In this document: piece by piece, positions 54,452 through 63,449 of the stretch
Numbering within the stretch: position 1 is the stretch's first letter
How the letters are laid out: every line of letters starts with the position of its first letter
From: Leucobacter luti
Lineage (GTDB): Bacteria; Actinomycetota; Actinomycetes; Actinomycetales; Microbacteriaceae
NCBI RefSeq assembly: GCF_004217175.1
Contig: NZ_SHKI01000002.1
Span: forward strand, 425,000-488,999
Reading direction: 5' to 3'
Length of the DNA stretch: 64,000 nucleotides
Notes under the pieces: generated by a model
Databases searched by the model: none
What the model saw: the letters and a program-made list of their open reading frames with translations, nothing else
What the model was told of the DNA's origin: nothing
Made by a program: the position numbers and the translations under genes

Positions 54452-56563
54452 GTGGAATCCAACGTAACCGACCAGACCCCCGCGACCCCAGCCGAGGAGA
54501 CCGCACCGCCGCGTCGCCGCGCGTCGCGTCGCGTGACCGCTGCCGCGGGCGCAACGACCGATGCCGCAGCAGCGGCGCCGGCCGGCGCACCGGCAACTGA
54601 GGCTCCGGCCGCAGCGCCCGCCGCCGCTGAGGCTCCGGCAGCGCCGGCGGCACAGGCGGAGGCCCCGGCGGCAGACGCCGCCGAGGCTGCGCCGAAGAAG
54701 CGCGCCACCCGGTCGCGTAAGAAGGCTGACGAGGCTCCCGCCGAGGCCGCCTCGGCCGAGGCCCCCGCAGCCGAGGCCCCCGCGGCCGCCGCAACTGCCG
54801 ACTCCGAGGCAGAGGCGGCGCCGAAGAAGCGCGCCACTCGCACGCGTAAGAAGGCCGCCGACGCCGAGGCTCCCGCAGCCGAGGCGACCGAGGCGGCGCC
54901 CGCCGCGAGCGCGGCAGCCCAGACCACCGACGCCGCCGCAGACGCGGCTGAGGCCCCCGCCGAGCCGGCAAAGCGCTCGCGCAGCCGGCGCGCCAAGAGC
55001 GACGAGGCAGCGCCCGCCGCTGAGACGACCGCGGCAGACGCCGCGCCGGCAGAGGCCCCGGCTTCCGAGCAGGGCGCGCCCCAGGCAGAGGGCGACACCG
55101 CCACCGGCCAGGCGCAGAGCGACTCCGAGAGCACCGACGGCGAGAAGCCGACGCGCAACCGCCGCGGTCGTGGCCGCGGCCAGAAGAACGACAGCGCCGA
55201 GCAGTCGAACGACGCTGCGGACCAGTCGGCCGAGGGCGATGATTCGAACAAGGGCGGTCGTGGCCAGAACCGGCAGAACGGATCTAACGGCCAGAACGGG
55301 TCGAACGGCCAGAACGGGTCGAACACCGGCCCGAGCTCGGATAAGAACAACGCGGAGAGCGCGTCGCGCTCAAGCCGCACCCGCCAGCGCGACCGCAAGC
55401 GCCGTGGCACCGGTGACGACTTCGAGCCGGAGATCACCGAGGACGACGTGCTGCTGCCCATCGCCGGCATCCTCGACGTGCTCGACAACTACGCGTTCGT
55501 GCGCACCAGCGGCTACCTGCCGGGCAACAGCGACGTGTACGTCTCGCTCGGCCAGGTGAAGAAGTACGGCCTGCGCCGCGGCGACGCGGTAGTCGGCGCG
55601 ATTCGCCAGCCCCGCGAGAGCGACGCCGGCAACCGCCAGAAGTACAACGCGATCGTGAAGATCGACTCGGTCAACGGGCGCACGCTCGACGAGAACGAGA
55701 AGCGGCCGGACGTGGCCGACCTCACGCCGATCTACCCGGACACCCGGCTGCGCCTCGAGGGCACCCCGGACGCGCAGCTCGGCCGCGCGATCGACCTCGT
55801 TGCACCGATCGGGTTCGGGCAGCGCGCCCTCGTGGTGCTCCCCGCGCGCACCGCTGGTACCCCGGTGCTCGGTGAGCTCGCGGAGGCCGTGCGGGCGAAC
55901 GCGCCCGAGGCGCACCTGATGCTCGTCCTCGCAGACGCGCAGCCCGAGCACGTCACGCACCTTGAGCGCACCGTGCGCGGCGAGGTCGTCGCGGCGACGT
56001 TCGACCGCCCCGCCGAGGACCAGGCGACGATCGCTGAGCTCGCGATCGAGCGCGCGAAGCGCATGGTCGAGCTCGGGCACGATGTCGTCGTGCTCGTCGA
56101 CTCGCTCAACAGCTTCGCCCGGGCCTACGCGCAGGCTCAGCACACGCCCACCCGTCCGGCGCACGACGAGATCGACGAGTTCGCCCTCGGCCAGCTCAAG
56201 AAGCTGCTCGCTGCTGCGCGCAACGTCGAGAACGGTGGTTCGCTGACCATCCTCGCCGCGGTGCACCACGGCACGGGGATCGCCGCTGACAAGACGCTGC
56301 TGCGCGAGGCGCGTCGGGTGGCCAACAGCGAAATCCGGATCGCGAAGACCCGCGCGGGGCTTGCCCCCGTCGTGGACCTGGCGAAGTCGCGCACGCTGAA
56401 CGCCGAGACGGTGCTCAGCGCCGACGAGGCCGGCGTGCTCGGTCTGGTCCGCGATGCACTGCACGACGAGCAGGCCCCCAAGCGCGTGTTTGATCGCATC
56501 CGGGCCACCAGCTCGAACGCCGCACTGCTCGCCGAGATCCAGCGCGCCGGCGGTCTCTCCTAG
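54452..56563 (+). CDS. rho: Rho-family transcription termination factor with a degenerate ATPase site
   Basis: A 703-residue protein in the standard rho position before prfA. Residues 1 to about 320 are a disordered Ala/Glu/Pro region with two KKRATR(S/T)RKKA units and an (NGSNGQ)n run. The cold-shock RNA-binding domain follows (GILDVLDNYAFVRTSGYLPG near residue 345; VYVSLGQVKKYGLRRGD). The ATPase region keeps IDLVAPIGFGQRALVVL, GEVVAATFDRPAEDQ, D550 of Walker B (VVVLVDSL) and AARNVENGGSLTILAA. However, the Walker A stretch reads PARTAGTP at 464-471 with no Lys, the catalytic Glu is A496 (LADAQPEH), and the SGTRKEE arginine finger is KSRTLNAE. GTG 54452 has AAAGGAAG upstream. It may bind RNA without ATP-driven translocation. 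Confidence 0.88.
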   Translation: MESNVTDQTPATPAEETAPPRRRASRRVTAAAGATTDAAAAAPAGAPATEAPAAAPAAAEAPAAPAAQAEAPAADAAEAAPKKRATRSRKKADEAPAEAASAEAPAAEAPAAAATADSEAEAAPKKRATRTRKKAADAEAPAAEATEAAPAASAAAQTTDAAADAAEAPAEPAKRSRSRRAKSDEAAPAAETTAADAAPAEAPASEQGAPQAEGDTATGQAQSDSESTDGEKPTRNRRGRGRGQKNDSAEQSNDAADQSAEGDDSNKGGRGQNRQNGSNGQNGSNGQNGSNTGPSSDKNNAESASRSSRTRQRDRKRRGTGDDFEPEITEDDVLLPIAGILDVLDNYAFVRTSGYLPGNSDVYVSLGQVKKYGLRRGDAVVGAIRQPRESDAGNRQKYNAIVKIDSVNGRTLDENEKRPDVADLTPIYPDTRLRLEGTPDAQLGRAIDLVAPIGFGQRALVVLPARTAGTPVLGELAEAVRANAPEAHLMLVLADAQPEHVTHLERTVRGEVVAATFDRPAEDQATIAELAIERAKRMVELGHDVVVLVDSLNSFARAYAQAQHTPTRPAHDEIDEFALGQLKKLLAAARNVENGGSLTILAAVHHGTGIAADKTLLREARRVANSEIRIAKTRAGLAPVVDLAKSRTLNAETVLSADEAGVLGLVRDALHDEQAPKRVFDRIRATSSNAALLAEIQRAGGLS
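54691..54857 (+). repeat. repeated basic segment in the rho N-terminal region
   Basis: Two closely similar stretches of about 37 bp encode EAAPKKRATR(S/T)RKKA, at about 54691-54727 and 54821-54857. They are embedded in Ala/Glu/Pro-rich coding sequence and likely bind RNA through their Lys/Arg. Confidence 0.75.
55271..55324 (+). repeat. three 18-bp tandem repeats in rho
   Basis: Three copies of GGCCAGAACGGGTCGAAC (first one diverged) encode (GQNGSN)n in the disordered N-terminal part. Copy number could vary without shifting the frame. Confidence 0.85.
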
Positions 56564-56626
56564 CACGCACCCCGCACTCCGCGATTGATCACGGGCTTCC
56601 CGTCATCCTGCGCGCGCGGAGGTGGT

Positions 56627-56657
56627 CGCGGGACCCGGCACTGCGCCGGGTCCCGCG
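56627..56657. terminator. 13-bp perfect stem-loop between rho and prfA
   Basis: CGCGGGACCCGGC (56627-56639) and its exact complement (56645-56657) flank ACTGC. It lies 60 bp before the prfA start and could attenuate or end the rho transcript; no T-run follows. Confidence 0.6.
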
Positions 56658-56716
56658 GCTTCGGCCGCTCAGCGGTCGGAGCGCAGGGTGCTGAGCTCAC
56701 ATCATCCGGAGGAAAC

Positions 56717-57793
56717 ATGTTCGAACAGGTCGAAGGGCTGCTCACCGAGCACGCGCAGCTGCAGGAAGACCTCGCCGATCCGGCGCTGCACGCCGATGCG
56801 GCACGCGCCAAGAAGGTGAACCGGCGCTACGCCGAGCTCAACAAGATTAAGGTCGCCTACGAGCACTGGCAGCAGCTGGGGAGTGACCTTGAGGCCGCGC
56901 GCGAGCTCGCCCGCGAGGACGAGGCGTTCGCCGAGGAGATCCCCGAGCTGGAGACCGGCCTCGCAGAGGCGCAGGAGAAGGTGCGCCGCCTCCTCATCCC
57001 GCGCGACCCGGACGACGGGCGCGACGTGATTCTTGAGATCAAGGGCGGCGAGGGCGGTGCCGAGTCGGCGCTGTTCGGGGCCGACCTGCTCCGCATGTAC
57101 ATGTACTACGCGGAGTCGAAGGGGTGGAAGACAGAGATCCTCGAGAAGGACGAGAGTGACCTCGGCGGCTACAAGAACGTGCAGGTCGCGATCAAGACCA
57201 ACGCCAGCGACCCGTCGCAGGGCGCCTGGGCGCACCTGAAGTACGAGGGCGGCGTGCACCGCGTGCAGCGCGTCCCCGTGACCGAGTCGCAGGGTCGCAT
57301 CCACACCTCCACCACCGGCGTGCTCGTCTACCCCGAGGTCGACGAGCCCGAAGAGGTCGAGATCCACCAGAACGACCTCAAGATCGACGTGTACCGCTCG
57401 TCCGGCCCCGGCGGCCAGTCGGTCAACACGACCGACTCCGCGGTGCGCATCACGCACCTCCCCACGGGGATCGTGGTCGCAATGCAGAACGAGAAGTCGC
57501 AGCTGCAGAACCGCGAGGCCGGGATGCGCGTGCTGCGCGCCCGCATCCTCGCGCGGCAGCAGGAGGAGAAGGCGGCCGAGGCGAGCGCGCACCGCTCCAG
57601 CCAGATCCGCACCATGGATCGCTCCGAGCGCATCCGCACGTACAACTTCCCGGAGAACCGCATTGCGGATCACCGCACCGGATTCAAGGCGTACAACCTC
57701 GACCACGTGATGAACGGGGCGCTCGATCCGGTGATCGAGTCCTGCATCCGCATGGACGAGGAGTCGCGCCTGGCCGCGCTCGGCCAGGACTAG
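56717..57793 (+). CDS. prfA: peptide chain release factor 1
   Basis: Reads UAA and UAG and triggers peptide release. The 358-residue protein has the tripeptide anticodon P-V-T in [15 protein letters not shown] near residue 186 (PxT type, so RF1 and not RF2) and the catalytic GGQ at 232-234 in [26 protein letters not shown] precedes ATG 56717. It follows rho, as in most actinobacteria. prmC, which methylates the GGQ glutamine, lies 4 kb downstream instead of directly after. Confidence 0.97.
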   Translation: MFEQVEGLLTEHAQLQEDLADPALHADAARAKKVNRRYAELNKIKVAYEHWQQLGSDLEAARELAREDEAFAEEIPELETGLAEAQEKVRRLLIPRDPDDGRDVILEIKGGEGGAESALFGADLLRMYMYYAESKGWKTEILEKDESDLGGYKNVQVAIKTNASDPSQGAWAHLKYEGGVHRVQRVPVTESQGRIHTSTTGVLVYPEVDEPEEVEIHQNDLKIDVYRSSGPGGQSVNTTDSAVRITHLPTGIVVAMQNEKSQLQNREAGMRVLRARILARQQEEKAAEASAHRSSQIRTMDRSERIRTYNFPENRIADHRTGFKAYNLDHVMNGALDPVIESCIRMDEESRLAALGQD

Positions 57794-57847
57794 CGCCGTG
57801 GCCGGCCCCGCCCCGCGCGGGGCACGGCGGCCGGCGCACTCCCACAC

Positions 57848-57903
57848 TCGGCCGCGCAGCCGCGGTCCACTTCACGCGAAGTGGACCGCGGCTGCGCGGC
57901 CGA
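57848..57903. repeat. 56-bp perfect hairpin: 26-bp arms, 4-nt loop
   Basis: TCGGCCGCGCAGCCGCGGTC continuing CACTTC (57848-57873) is exactly complementary to 57878-57903, with the loop ACGC. It lies 55 bp after prfA and 44 bp before the GNAT start. It may terminate prfA transcription, yet it is far longer than needed and lacks a T-run. Confidence 0.85.
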
Positions 57904-57946
57904 ATTGGTCTGTGATCCGGGGGAGCGCGCGCGTTACGCTGAAGCA

Positions 57947-58486
57947 ATGACAGACATACTCGCCCCCATCGTCGGACCGCTCGTGACGCTGCGCGCCCCG
58001 CTGCAGGCCGACCACGCCCCGCTCGTCGCGATCCTCGCCGAGCCCGAAGTCTCGCTCTGGTGGGTGGGGTACACGCCGGAGCGCGTGCAGGCCGAGTTCA
58101 TCGACCAGCCCGAGGTCGTCCGCATCATCGAGATCGACGGCGAGTGCGCCGGTGCGATGTTCGTGCTGCGCGGCGACGACGCCGAGTACCCGACCACCGT
58201 GATGCACATCTTCATCGGCACGCGGTTCCGTGGCCGCCGCATCGGCGAGGAGGCGCTCGCCCTCGCGATCCGCGCAGAGTTCGCCGCCGGGATCACGCGC
58301 GTTACCCTCGACCCGAACATCAACAACGAGGGCGTGATCCGCAGCTACGAGCGGCTGGGCTTCCGGCGCATCGGCGTGCTCCGCGACTACCAGGTGCGCC
58401 CCGGCGGACACCTCGAGGACGCCGTGTTCCTCGACCTTACCCGCGGCGAATTCCCCGACGGCCCGCCGCTCCCGCAGCGCGCCTAG
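57947..58486 (+). CDS. GNAT-family acetyltransferase, AAC(6')-like
   Basis: A 179-residue acetyl-CoA-dependent N-acetyltransferase. It shows VTLRAPLQADHAPLVAILAEPEVSLWW at the N-terminus, the acetyl-CoA loop HIFIGTRFRGRRIGEEAL near residue 85, and VTLDPNINNEGVIRSYERLGFRRIG near residue 120. The pattern is that of aminoglycoside 6'-acetyltransferase-like and RimJ/RimL-like proteins; the true acceptor is unknown. ATG 57947 follows TACGCT (57935-57940) by 6 nt, so it is probably leaderless. It sits behind the long hairpin after prfA. Confidence 0.88.
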   Translation: MTDILAPIVGPLVTLRAPLQADHAPLVAILAEPEVSLWWVGYTPERVQAEFIDQPEVVRIIEIDGECAGAMFVLRGDDAEYPTTVMHIFIGTRFRGRRIGEEALALAIRAEFAAGITRVTLDPNINNEGVIRSYERLGFRRIGVLRDYQVRPGGHLEDAVFLDLTRGEFPDGPPLPQRA

Positions 58487-58535
58487 GCGCGCGGCCCGGC
58501 CGGGCCGCGCCGGCCACGGGAGTAGCATGGGGCAT

Positions 58536-59930
58536 ATGCCTACCGCCCGCCGTCCACTCCTCCCATGGATCGTGTGGGGCACGGCGGCGGCGCTCTACGC
58601 GGTCGCGATCATCAACCGCTCCTCGCTCGCGGCGCTCGGCCCGGCGGCGCAGGACCACTTCGGCATCGACGCGACCACCCTCGCAACGTTCCCGATGATC
58701 CAGCTGTTCGTGTACGCGGCGCTGCAGATCCCCGTTGGCGTGCTGATCGATCGGGTCGGGGCCACCGCGATGCTGCTGGGCGGCTCCGTGCTCATGGTGG
58801 TCGGCCAGACCGTGATGGCGACCGTCTTCGACGTGCGGCTCGCGATCCTCGCCCGCGTGCTCGTCGGCGCCGGCGACGCCTGCACGTTCATCAGTGTGAT
58901 GCGCCTGCTCCCCGAGTGGTTCGCCGTGCGCCAGCTGCCGGTCGTGAGCCAGCTGACCGGGCTCATCGGCCAGGCGGGCCAGCTCGTCTCGGTGGCCCCG
59001 CTGGCCCTGTTCGTCAGCCTCGCGGGCTGGACCAACGGGTTCCTGGGGCTCGCCGCGATCGGCCTGCTCGTCACGATCCTCGGCGCGCTCGTGATCCGCG
59101 ACCGGCCCGGTGTGGGCACCTTCGCCGAGCGAATGATCGGCCGCACCGGCAAGATCACGCGCAACGCGCGCAGCCTCGGCGGTTTCCAGCCCACGGGCAC
59201 CGTCGAGATCGCGCCGCCGAGCACCGAGATGATCCCGGTCATGGGGGCGCCGCGGCCGCGCGCGCTCAGGTTCTGGTCGCAGGCGCGGCGGCTGCTGCGG
59301 CTCCCCGGCGTGCGCCTCGCGTACTGGGTGCACTTCACCTCGCCGTTCGCGGCAAACGTGTTCCTGCTGCTGTGGGGCACCCCGTTCCTCGTGGGCGGGA
59401 TCGGGCTCGACCCGGCCGCCGCGGGCGGGCTACTCAGCCTCACGGTGCTGTCCTCGATGTTCGCCGGCCTCGTGCTCGGCCCGGTCAGCTCCCGCTTCAT
59501 CGAGCGCCGGGTGTGGGTGAACCTCGGGATCGTGATCGCGATCGTGCTCACCTGGTGCGCCGTGATCTTCTGGCCCGGCACCCCGCCGACGTGGCTGCTG
59601 ATCGCCCTGCTGGTGGTCATGCCGCTCGGTGGGCCGGCCTCAATGATCGCGTTTGAGGTGCTGCGCTCGCACACGCCACGCAGCTTCACCGGCTTCGCGA
59701 CCGGGCTCGTCAACACCGCCGGCTTCACGGCCTCGCTGCTGGTGATCCTGCTGATCGGGCTCGTGCTCGACATGCAGGGCGCGGGGTCGCCCGAGTTGTA
59801 CTCGCTCGACGCGTTCAGGGTCGCGTTCGCCGTGCAGATTCCGTTCTGGGTGCTCGGGATCGTGATGATCCTCATCGAGCAGCGCCGCACGGGCCGCTGG
59901 ATGCGGGAGCACGGCCGCCGCCTGCGCTGA
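58536..59930 (+). CDS. MFS transporter
   Basis: A 464-residue, 12-helix major facilitator with AAALYAVAIINRSSLAALGPAAQDHFGID in the first helix, IPVGVLIDRVGAT (loop 2-3) and a long central loop of about 80 residues. The N-terminal helix pattern resembles the hexuronate/nitrate-type or anion:cation symporter branch. ATG 58536 is preferred because TAGCAT (58523-58528) lies 7 nt upstream; an in-frame ATG at 58527 is an alternative with a GGGAG site. It follows the GNAT gene on the same strand. The substrate is unknown. Confidence 0.85.
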   Translation: MPTARRPLLPWIVWGTAAALYAVAIINRSSLAALGPAAQDHFGIDATTLATFPMIQLFVYAALQIPVGVLIDRVGATAMLLGGSVLMVVGQTVMATVFDVRLAILARVLVGAGDACTFISVMRLLPEWFAVRQLPVVSQLTGLIGQAGQLVSVAPLALFVSLAGWTNGFLGLAAIGLLVTILGALVIRDRPGVGTFAERMIGRTGKITRNARSLGGFQPTGTVEIAPPSTEMIPVMGAPRPRALRFWSQARRLLRLPGVRLAYWVHFTSPFAANVFLLLWGTPFLVGGIGLDPAAAGGLLSLTVLSSMFAGLVLGPVSSRFIERRVWVNLGIVIAIVLTWCAVIFWPGTPPTWLLIALLVVMPLGGPASMIAFEVLRSHTPRSFTGFATGLVNTAGFTASLLVILLIGLVLDMQGAGSPELYSLDAFRVAFAVQIPFWVLGIVMILIEQRRTGRWMREHGRRLR

Positions 59931-59996
59931 CCCGCGGCGCTGCACTGTGACGGCGGTGCGAGGCTGCCGCCGGCGGCAGCCGCCTGCCCAGTGGGG

Positions 59997-60566
59997 TCAG
60001 ATCACGTAGAAACCCGCGGTGTCCGGGAGCTCTGCGGTGGGGGCGCCGCGGCGCGGGCGGCCCTGAGCCGGGATCCCGGTGAGCGTGGTCCAGGTCGGCG
60101 CGGAGCGCACCACCACGGCGTTTGCGCCGACCGCGGAGTCGTCGCCGAGCTCGATGTTGCCGAGCAGCTTCGCGCCGGCGCCGATCACCACGCGGTCACC
60201 GATCGTGGGGTGCCGCTTGCCGGTCCCGTGCCCGGTCCCGCCGAGGGTCACGCCGTGGTAGATCAGCACATCGTCACCGACGACGGCGGTCTCGCCGATC
60301 ACCACGCCCATGCCGTGGTCAATGAAGAGGCGGCGCCCGATCGTAGCGCCCGGGTGGATCTCGATCCCCGTGAAGAAGCGCGTGATCTGGGAGATCGCGC
60401 GGGGGATGAAGCGCATGCCGCGCCGCCACATCGCGTGCGATGCGCGGTGCCACCAGACGGCGTGCAAGCCAGAGTAGACGAAGAACACCTCGGCGCCGCC
60501 GCGTGCTGCCGGATCGTGCGCGCGAGCTGCGGCGATGTCCTCGCGGATCCGGGAAAAGATACTCAC
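59997..60566 (-). CDS. cysE: serine O-acetyltransferase
   Basis: Makes O-acetylserine from serine and acetyl-CoA, the first step of cysteine synthesis. The 189-residue short form has [22 protein letters not shown] at the N-terminus and a left-handed parallel beta-helix of hexapeptide repeats ([25 protein letters not shown] near residue 70, [31 protein letters not shown]). GTG 60566 is chosen as the conserved start; a weak GAGGCA site precedes it. It lies 162 bp after cysK on the same strand. Confidence 0.95.
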   Translation of the reverse strand: MSIFSRIREDIAAARAHDPAARGGAEVFFVYSGLHAVWWHRASHAMWRRGMRFIPRAISQITRFFTGIEIHPGATIGRRLFIDHGMGVVIGETAVVGDDVLIYHGVTLGGTGHGTGKRHPTIGDRVVIGAGAKLLGNIELGDDSAVGANAVVVRSAPTWTTLTGIPAQGRPRRGAPTAELPDTAGFYVI

Positions 60567-60728
60567 TCTGCCTCGGGGCTCTCTACTCGGGTAACTCGGT
60601 GGTCGGGGTTGGGGTCGGGTGGCTCGGGGGCCGAACCAGTGTGAAGCGGCGCTGCCTACGCCAACGCCGGGCCGGGCATTCATATGCCCGAACCCGGCGG
60701 TGTGAGCGCGTGGCTCGGAGTGCTGCGG

Positions 60729-61664
60729 CTAGACCGCGAGGTCCTCGTACAGCACGGTGGAGAAGTAGCGCTCGCCAAAGTCGGGGATGATCACGACGAT
60801 CTTCTTGCCGGCGTTCTCGGGTCGCTGCGCGAGCTGCGTGGCGGCCCAGACGGCGGCGCCACCCGAGATGCCCGCGAGGATGCCCTCGTCGGTGCCCAGT
60901 GCGCGCGCCGTGGTGATCGAGTCGGCGAGGGTCACGTCGATGACCTCGTCGTACACGTCGCGGTCGAGGATGTCGGGGACGAAGTTGGCGCCGAGGCCCT
61001 GAATCTTGTGGGGGCCGGCCTTGCCCTCGGTGAGCAGGGGCGAGTCGATCGGCTCGACCGCCACGACCTGCACGCCGGGGTTCTTCTCCTTGAGGAATCC
61101 GCCCGCACCGGTGATGGTGCCGCCCGTGCCGATGCCGGCGACGAAGATGTCGACGGCGCCGTCGGTGTCGGCCCAGATCTCGGGGCCGGTGGTGGCGCGG
61201 TGGATCGCCGGGTTCGCGGGGTTCGCGAACTGCTTGGCGAGCACGGCGCCCGCGGTGCTCGCTGCGATCTCCTCGGCCTTCGCCACCGCGCCCTTCATGC
61301 CCAGCGGGCCCTCCGTGAGCACGATCTCGGCGCCGTATGCAGCGAGTAGCTTGCGGCGCTCGACGCTCATGGTCTCGGGCATCGTGAGGATCACCCGGTA
61401 GCCGCGCGCGGCGCCGACGAAGGCGAGCGCGATGCCCGTGTTGCCGCTCGTGCCCTCGACGATCGTGCCGCCGGGCTGCAGCGCACCGGACTTCTCCGCG
61501 GCGTCAATGATTGCGATTCCGATGCGGTCCTTGACCGAGCCCGCGGGGTTGTAGAACTCGAGCTTGGCGAGCACCTCAGCCCCGGCGTTGTTGGTCACGC
61601 GGTTCAGGCGGACGAGGGGCGTGTTCCCGAAAGCCTGGGTGATGTTGTCGTACGTCCGTGCCAT
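60729..61664 (-). CDS. cysK: cysteine synthase (O-acetylserine sulfhydrylase)
   Basis: PLP enzyme forming cysteine from O-acetylserine and sulfide. The 311-residue protein has the PLP lysine in [13 protein letters not shown] near residue 45, the substrate loop [13 protein letters not shown] near residue 72, the phosphate-binding [17 protein letters not shown] near 180 and SGISSG-type [16 protein letters not shown] lies 10 nt before ATG 61664. Together with cysE it forms the cysteine pair. An AT-rich stretch at 61705-61725 probably holds its promoter. Confidence 0.97.
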   Translation of the reverse strand: MARTYDNITQAFGNTPLVRLNRVTNNAGAEVLAKLEFYNPAGSVKDRIGIAIIDAAEKSGALQPGGTIVEGTSGNTGIALAFVGAARGYRVILTMPETMSVERRKLLAAYGAEIVLTEGPLGMKGAVAKAEEIAASTAGAVLAKQFANPANPAIHRATTGPEIWADTDGAVDIFVAGIGTGGTITGAGGFLKEKNPGVQVVAVEPIDSPLLTEGKAGPHKIQGLGANFVPDILDRDVYDEVIDVTLADSITTARALGTDEGILAGISGGAAVWAATQLAQRPENAGKKIVVIIPDFGERYFSTVLYEDLAV

Positions 61665-61833
61665 GAGCGTGTGTCCTCCTGAAGTGTCGAGCTGAAGCAA
61701 GCCAGATATAGCTTTACCTTATCGGAGAAGTTTGGCCGTCTTATGAACTGCGTCACAGTGTGACGCCCGCCCGCGCGCGCGCTGCTCGGGCGGGCGCCAG
61801 CGCCCGGGGTGGGGCAGTGGCTACAGTGGGGGA

Positions 61834-62724
61834 GTGCACGAACGAGACGACTCCATCACCACGGGCCCCCTCCTCGACCGGCTGCGTGAGATCCTCGCCG
61901 CGGGCGGCATCGAAGACCCCGGCACCGATGCGGAGCTGATCCTCGCGCACGTGCTGGGAGAGTCCCGCGGCCGCGTACAGGCGCTCGCCGTGCTGGGCGA
62001 GCCGGTGACCGCCGAGCAGCGCGAGGCCGCCACCGAGCTCGCCGAGGAACGGGCGCGCCGCGTCCCGCTGCAGCACCTCACCGGGCGCGCGCCGTTCCGC
62101 GCCATCGAGCTCTCGGTGGGGCCCGGAGTCTTCGTGCCGCGCCCCGAAACCGAGACAGTCGCCCAGTTCGCGATCGACGCGCTGCAGCTCGTGCCGGTCG
62201 AGGCGCCCATCGCCGTCGACCTCTGCACCGGGAGCGGTGCGATTGCGCTCTCGCTGGCGCAGGAGGTGCCGAGCGCCCACGTGTGGGCGCTCGAGAAGAG
62301 CCGCGAGGCGCACGCCTGGGCGGAGCGAAACGTGCGGGAGTGGGGCGACGAGCGCGTCACCCTTGTGCTCGGTGACGTGGCGGATCTCCCGCGGATCCCC
62401 GAGTTCGCGGCTCTCGCCGGCCGCGTGCACGTGCTCATCTCGAACCCGCCCTACGTGCCGGCGGACATGGTGCCGCGCGACCCCGAGGTGCGCGATCACG
62501 ACCCCGAGCTCGCGCTCTACGGCGGCTCTGATGGCCTCGACGTGGTGCGCACCATCAGCACGCTCGCCCGCGACCTCGTGCTCCCCGGCGGCGTCCTGGT
62601 GCTCGAACACGCCGAACTGCAGGGGGCCGCGATCCGAGCGCTGCTCGCCGCGGACGGGTGGCGCGCCGCCGCGACCCACCAGGACCTCACCGGCCGCGAC
62701 CGGGCGACCACCGCGCTGCGGTGA
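61834..62724 (+). CDS. prmC: release factor glutamine methyltransferase
   Basis: Methylates the glutamine of the GGQ motif in release factors using S-adenosylmethionine. The 296-residue protein has an N-terminal helical domain, VFVPRPETE near residue 107, the SAM motif DLCTGSGAIALSLA near residue 130 and the catalytic NPPYVP near residue 207. GTG 61834 follows TACAGT (61822-61827) by 6 nt, so it is probably leaderless. It is divergent from cysK and followed 58 bp later by the Sua5/YwlC gene. Confidence 0.96.
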   Translation: MHERDDSITTGPLLDRLREILAAGGIEDPGTDAELILAHVLGESRGRVQALAVLGEPVTAEQREAATELAEERARRVPLQHLTGRAPFRAIELSVGPGVFVPRPETETVAQFAIDALQLVPVEAPIAVDLCTGSGAIALSLAQEVPSAHVWALEKSREAHAWAERNVREWGDERVTLVLGDVADLPRIPEFAALAGRVHVLISNPPYVPADMVPRDPEVRDHDPELALYGGSDGLDVVRTISTLARDLVLPGGVLVLEHAELQGAAIRALLAADGWRAAATHQDLTGRDRATTALR

Positions 62725-62782
62725 GCGACCGGCCCGGCGGGTTCCCGCGGCACACAGGCCCGCAGGAGTAGAATCGGTCGCT

Positions 62783-63448
62783 ATGGCCGAGGTCTTCGAT
62801 TGCTCCGACAACTCCCAGCTGCTCAGCGGCACCCGCACCGCGCGCCGCGCGATCGGGCAGGGGTCCCTTGTCGTGCTCCCCACCGACACCGTGTACGGTG
62901 TTGCCGCCGACGCGTTCTCGCCCGAAGCGGTGCAGCGCCTGCTCGACGCGAAAGGGCGCGGGCGGCAGTCGCCGCCGCCGGTGCTGATCCCCAACACGGG
63001 CACCCTCGCCGCGCTCGCGGCGGAGGTGACGGAGCCGCTTGAAGCCCTCGCCGCGGCGTTCTGGCCGGGGGCGCTCACCATCATCACGCGCGCCAACCCC
63101 TCGCTCAGCTGGGACCTCGGCGAGACGGGCGGCACCGTCGCGCTGCGAATCCCCAACCAGCCGCTCGCGCTCGAACTGCTGCAGGAGACCGGGCCGCTCG
63201 CGGTGTCGTCGGCGAACACCACGGGCGTGCCTGCCGCACGCACCGCGGCCGCGGCTCAGGAGATGCTGGGCGACAGCGTGGCGGTCTACCTCGAGGCGGG
63301 GGAGAGCGACAGCGATGGCGTCGCCTCCACCATCATCGACGCGACCGGGCTCACCGCCGAGGGCGGCACGATCCGGGTCCTTCGCGACGGCGGTGTGAGC
63401 CGCGCCGCACTTGCCGAGGCCGTCCCGCAGGTCACCATCGAGGAGTGA
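62783..63448 (+). CDS. ywlC: L-threonylcarbamoyladenylate synthase (Sua5/YwlC/TsaC type)
   Basis: Makes threonylcarbamoyl-AMP for the t6A37 modification of tRNAs decoding ANN. The 221-residue protein has the N-terminal strand ARRAIGQGSLVVLPTDTVYGVAADAFSPEAV, the KxR-type basic site (LDAKGRGRQSPPPVLIPN), AFWPGALTIITRA near 95 and VSSANTTGVPAARTAAAA near 140. ATG 62783 follows TAGAAT (62769-62774) by 8 nt, so it is probably leaderless. It sits in the conserved prmC-ywlC-wecA order. Confidence 0.95.
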   Translation: MAEVFDCSDNSQLLSGTRTARRAIGQGSLVVLPTDTVYGVAADAFSPEAVQRLLDAKGRGRQSPPPVLIPNTGTLAALAAEVTEPLEALAAAFWPGALTIITRANPSLSWDLGETGGTVALRIPNQPLALELLQETGPLAVSSANTTGVPAARTAAAAQEMLGDSVAVYLEAGESDSDGVASTIIDATGLTAEGGTIRVLRDGGVSRAALAEAVPQVTIEE

Positions 63449-63449
63449 C

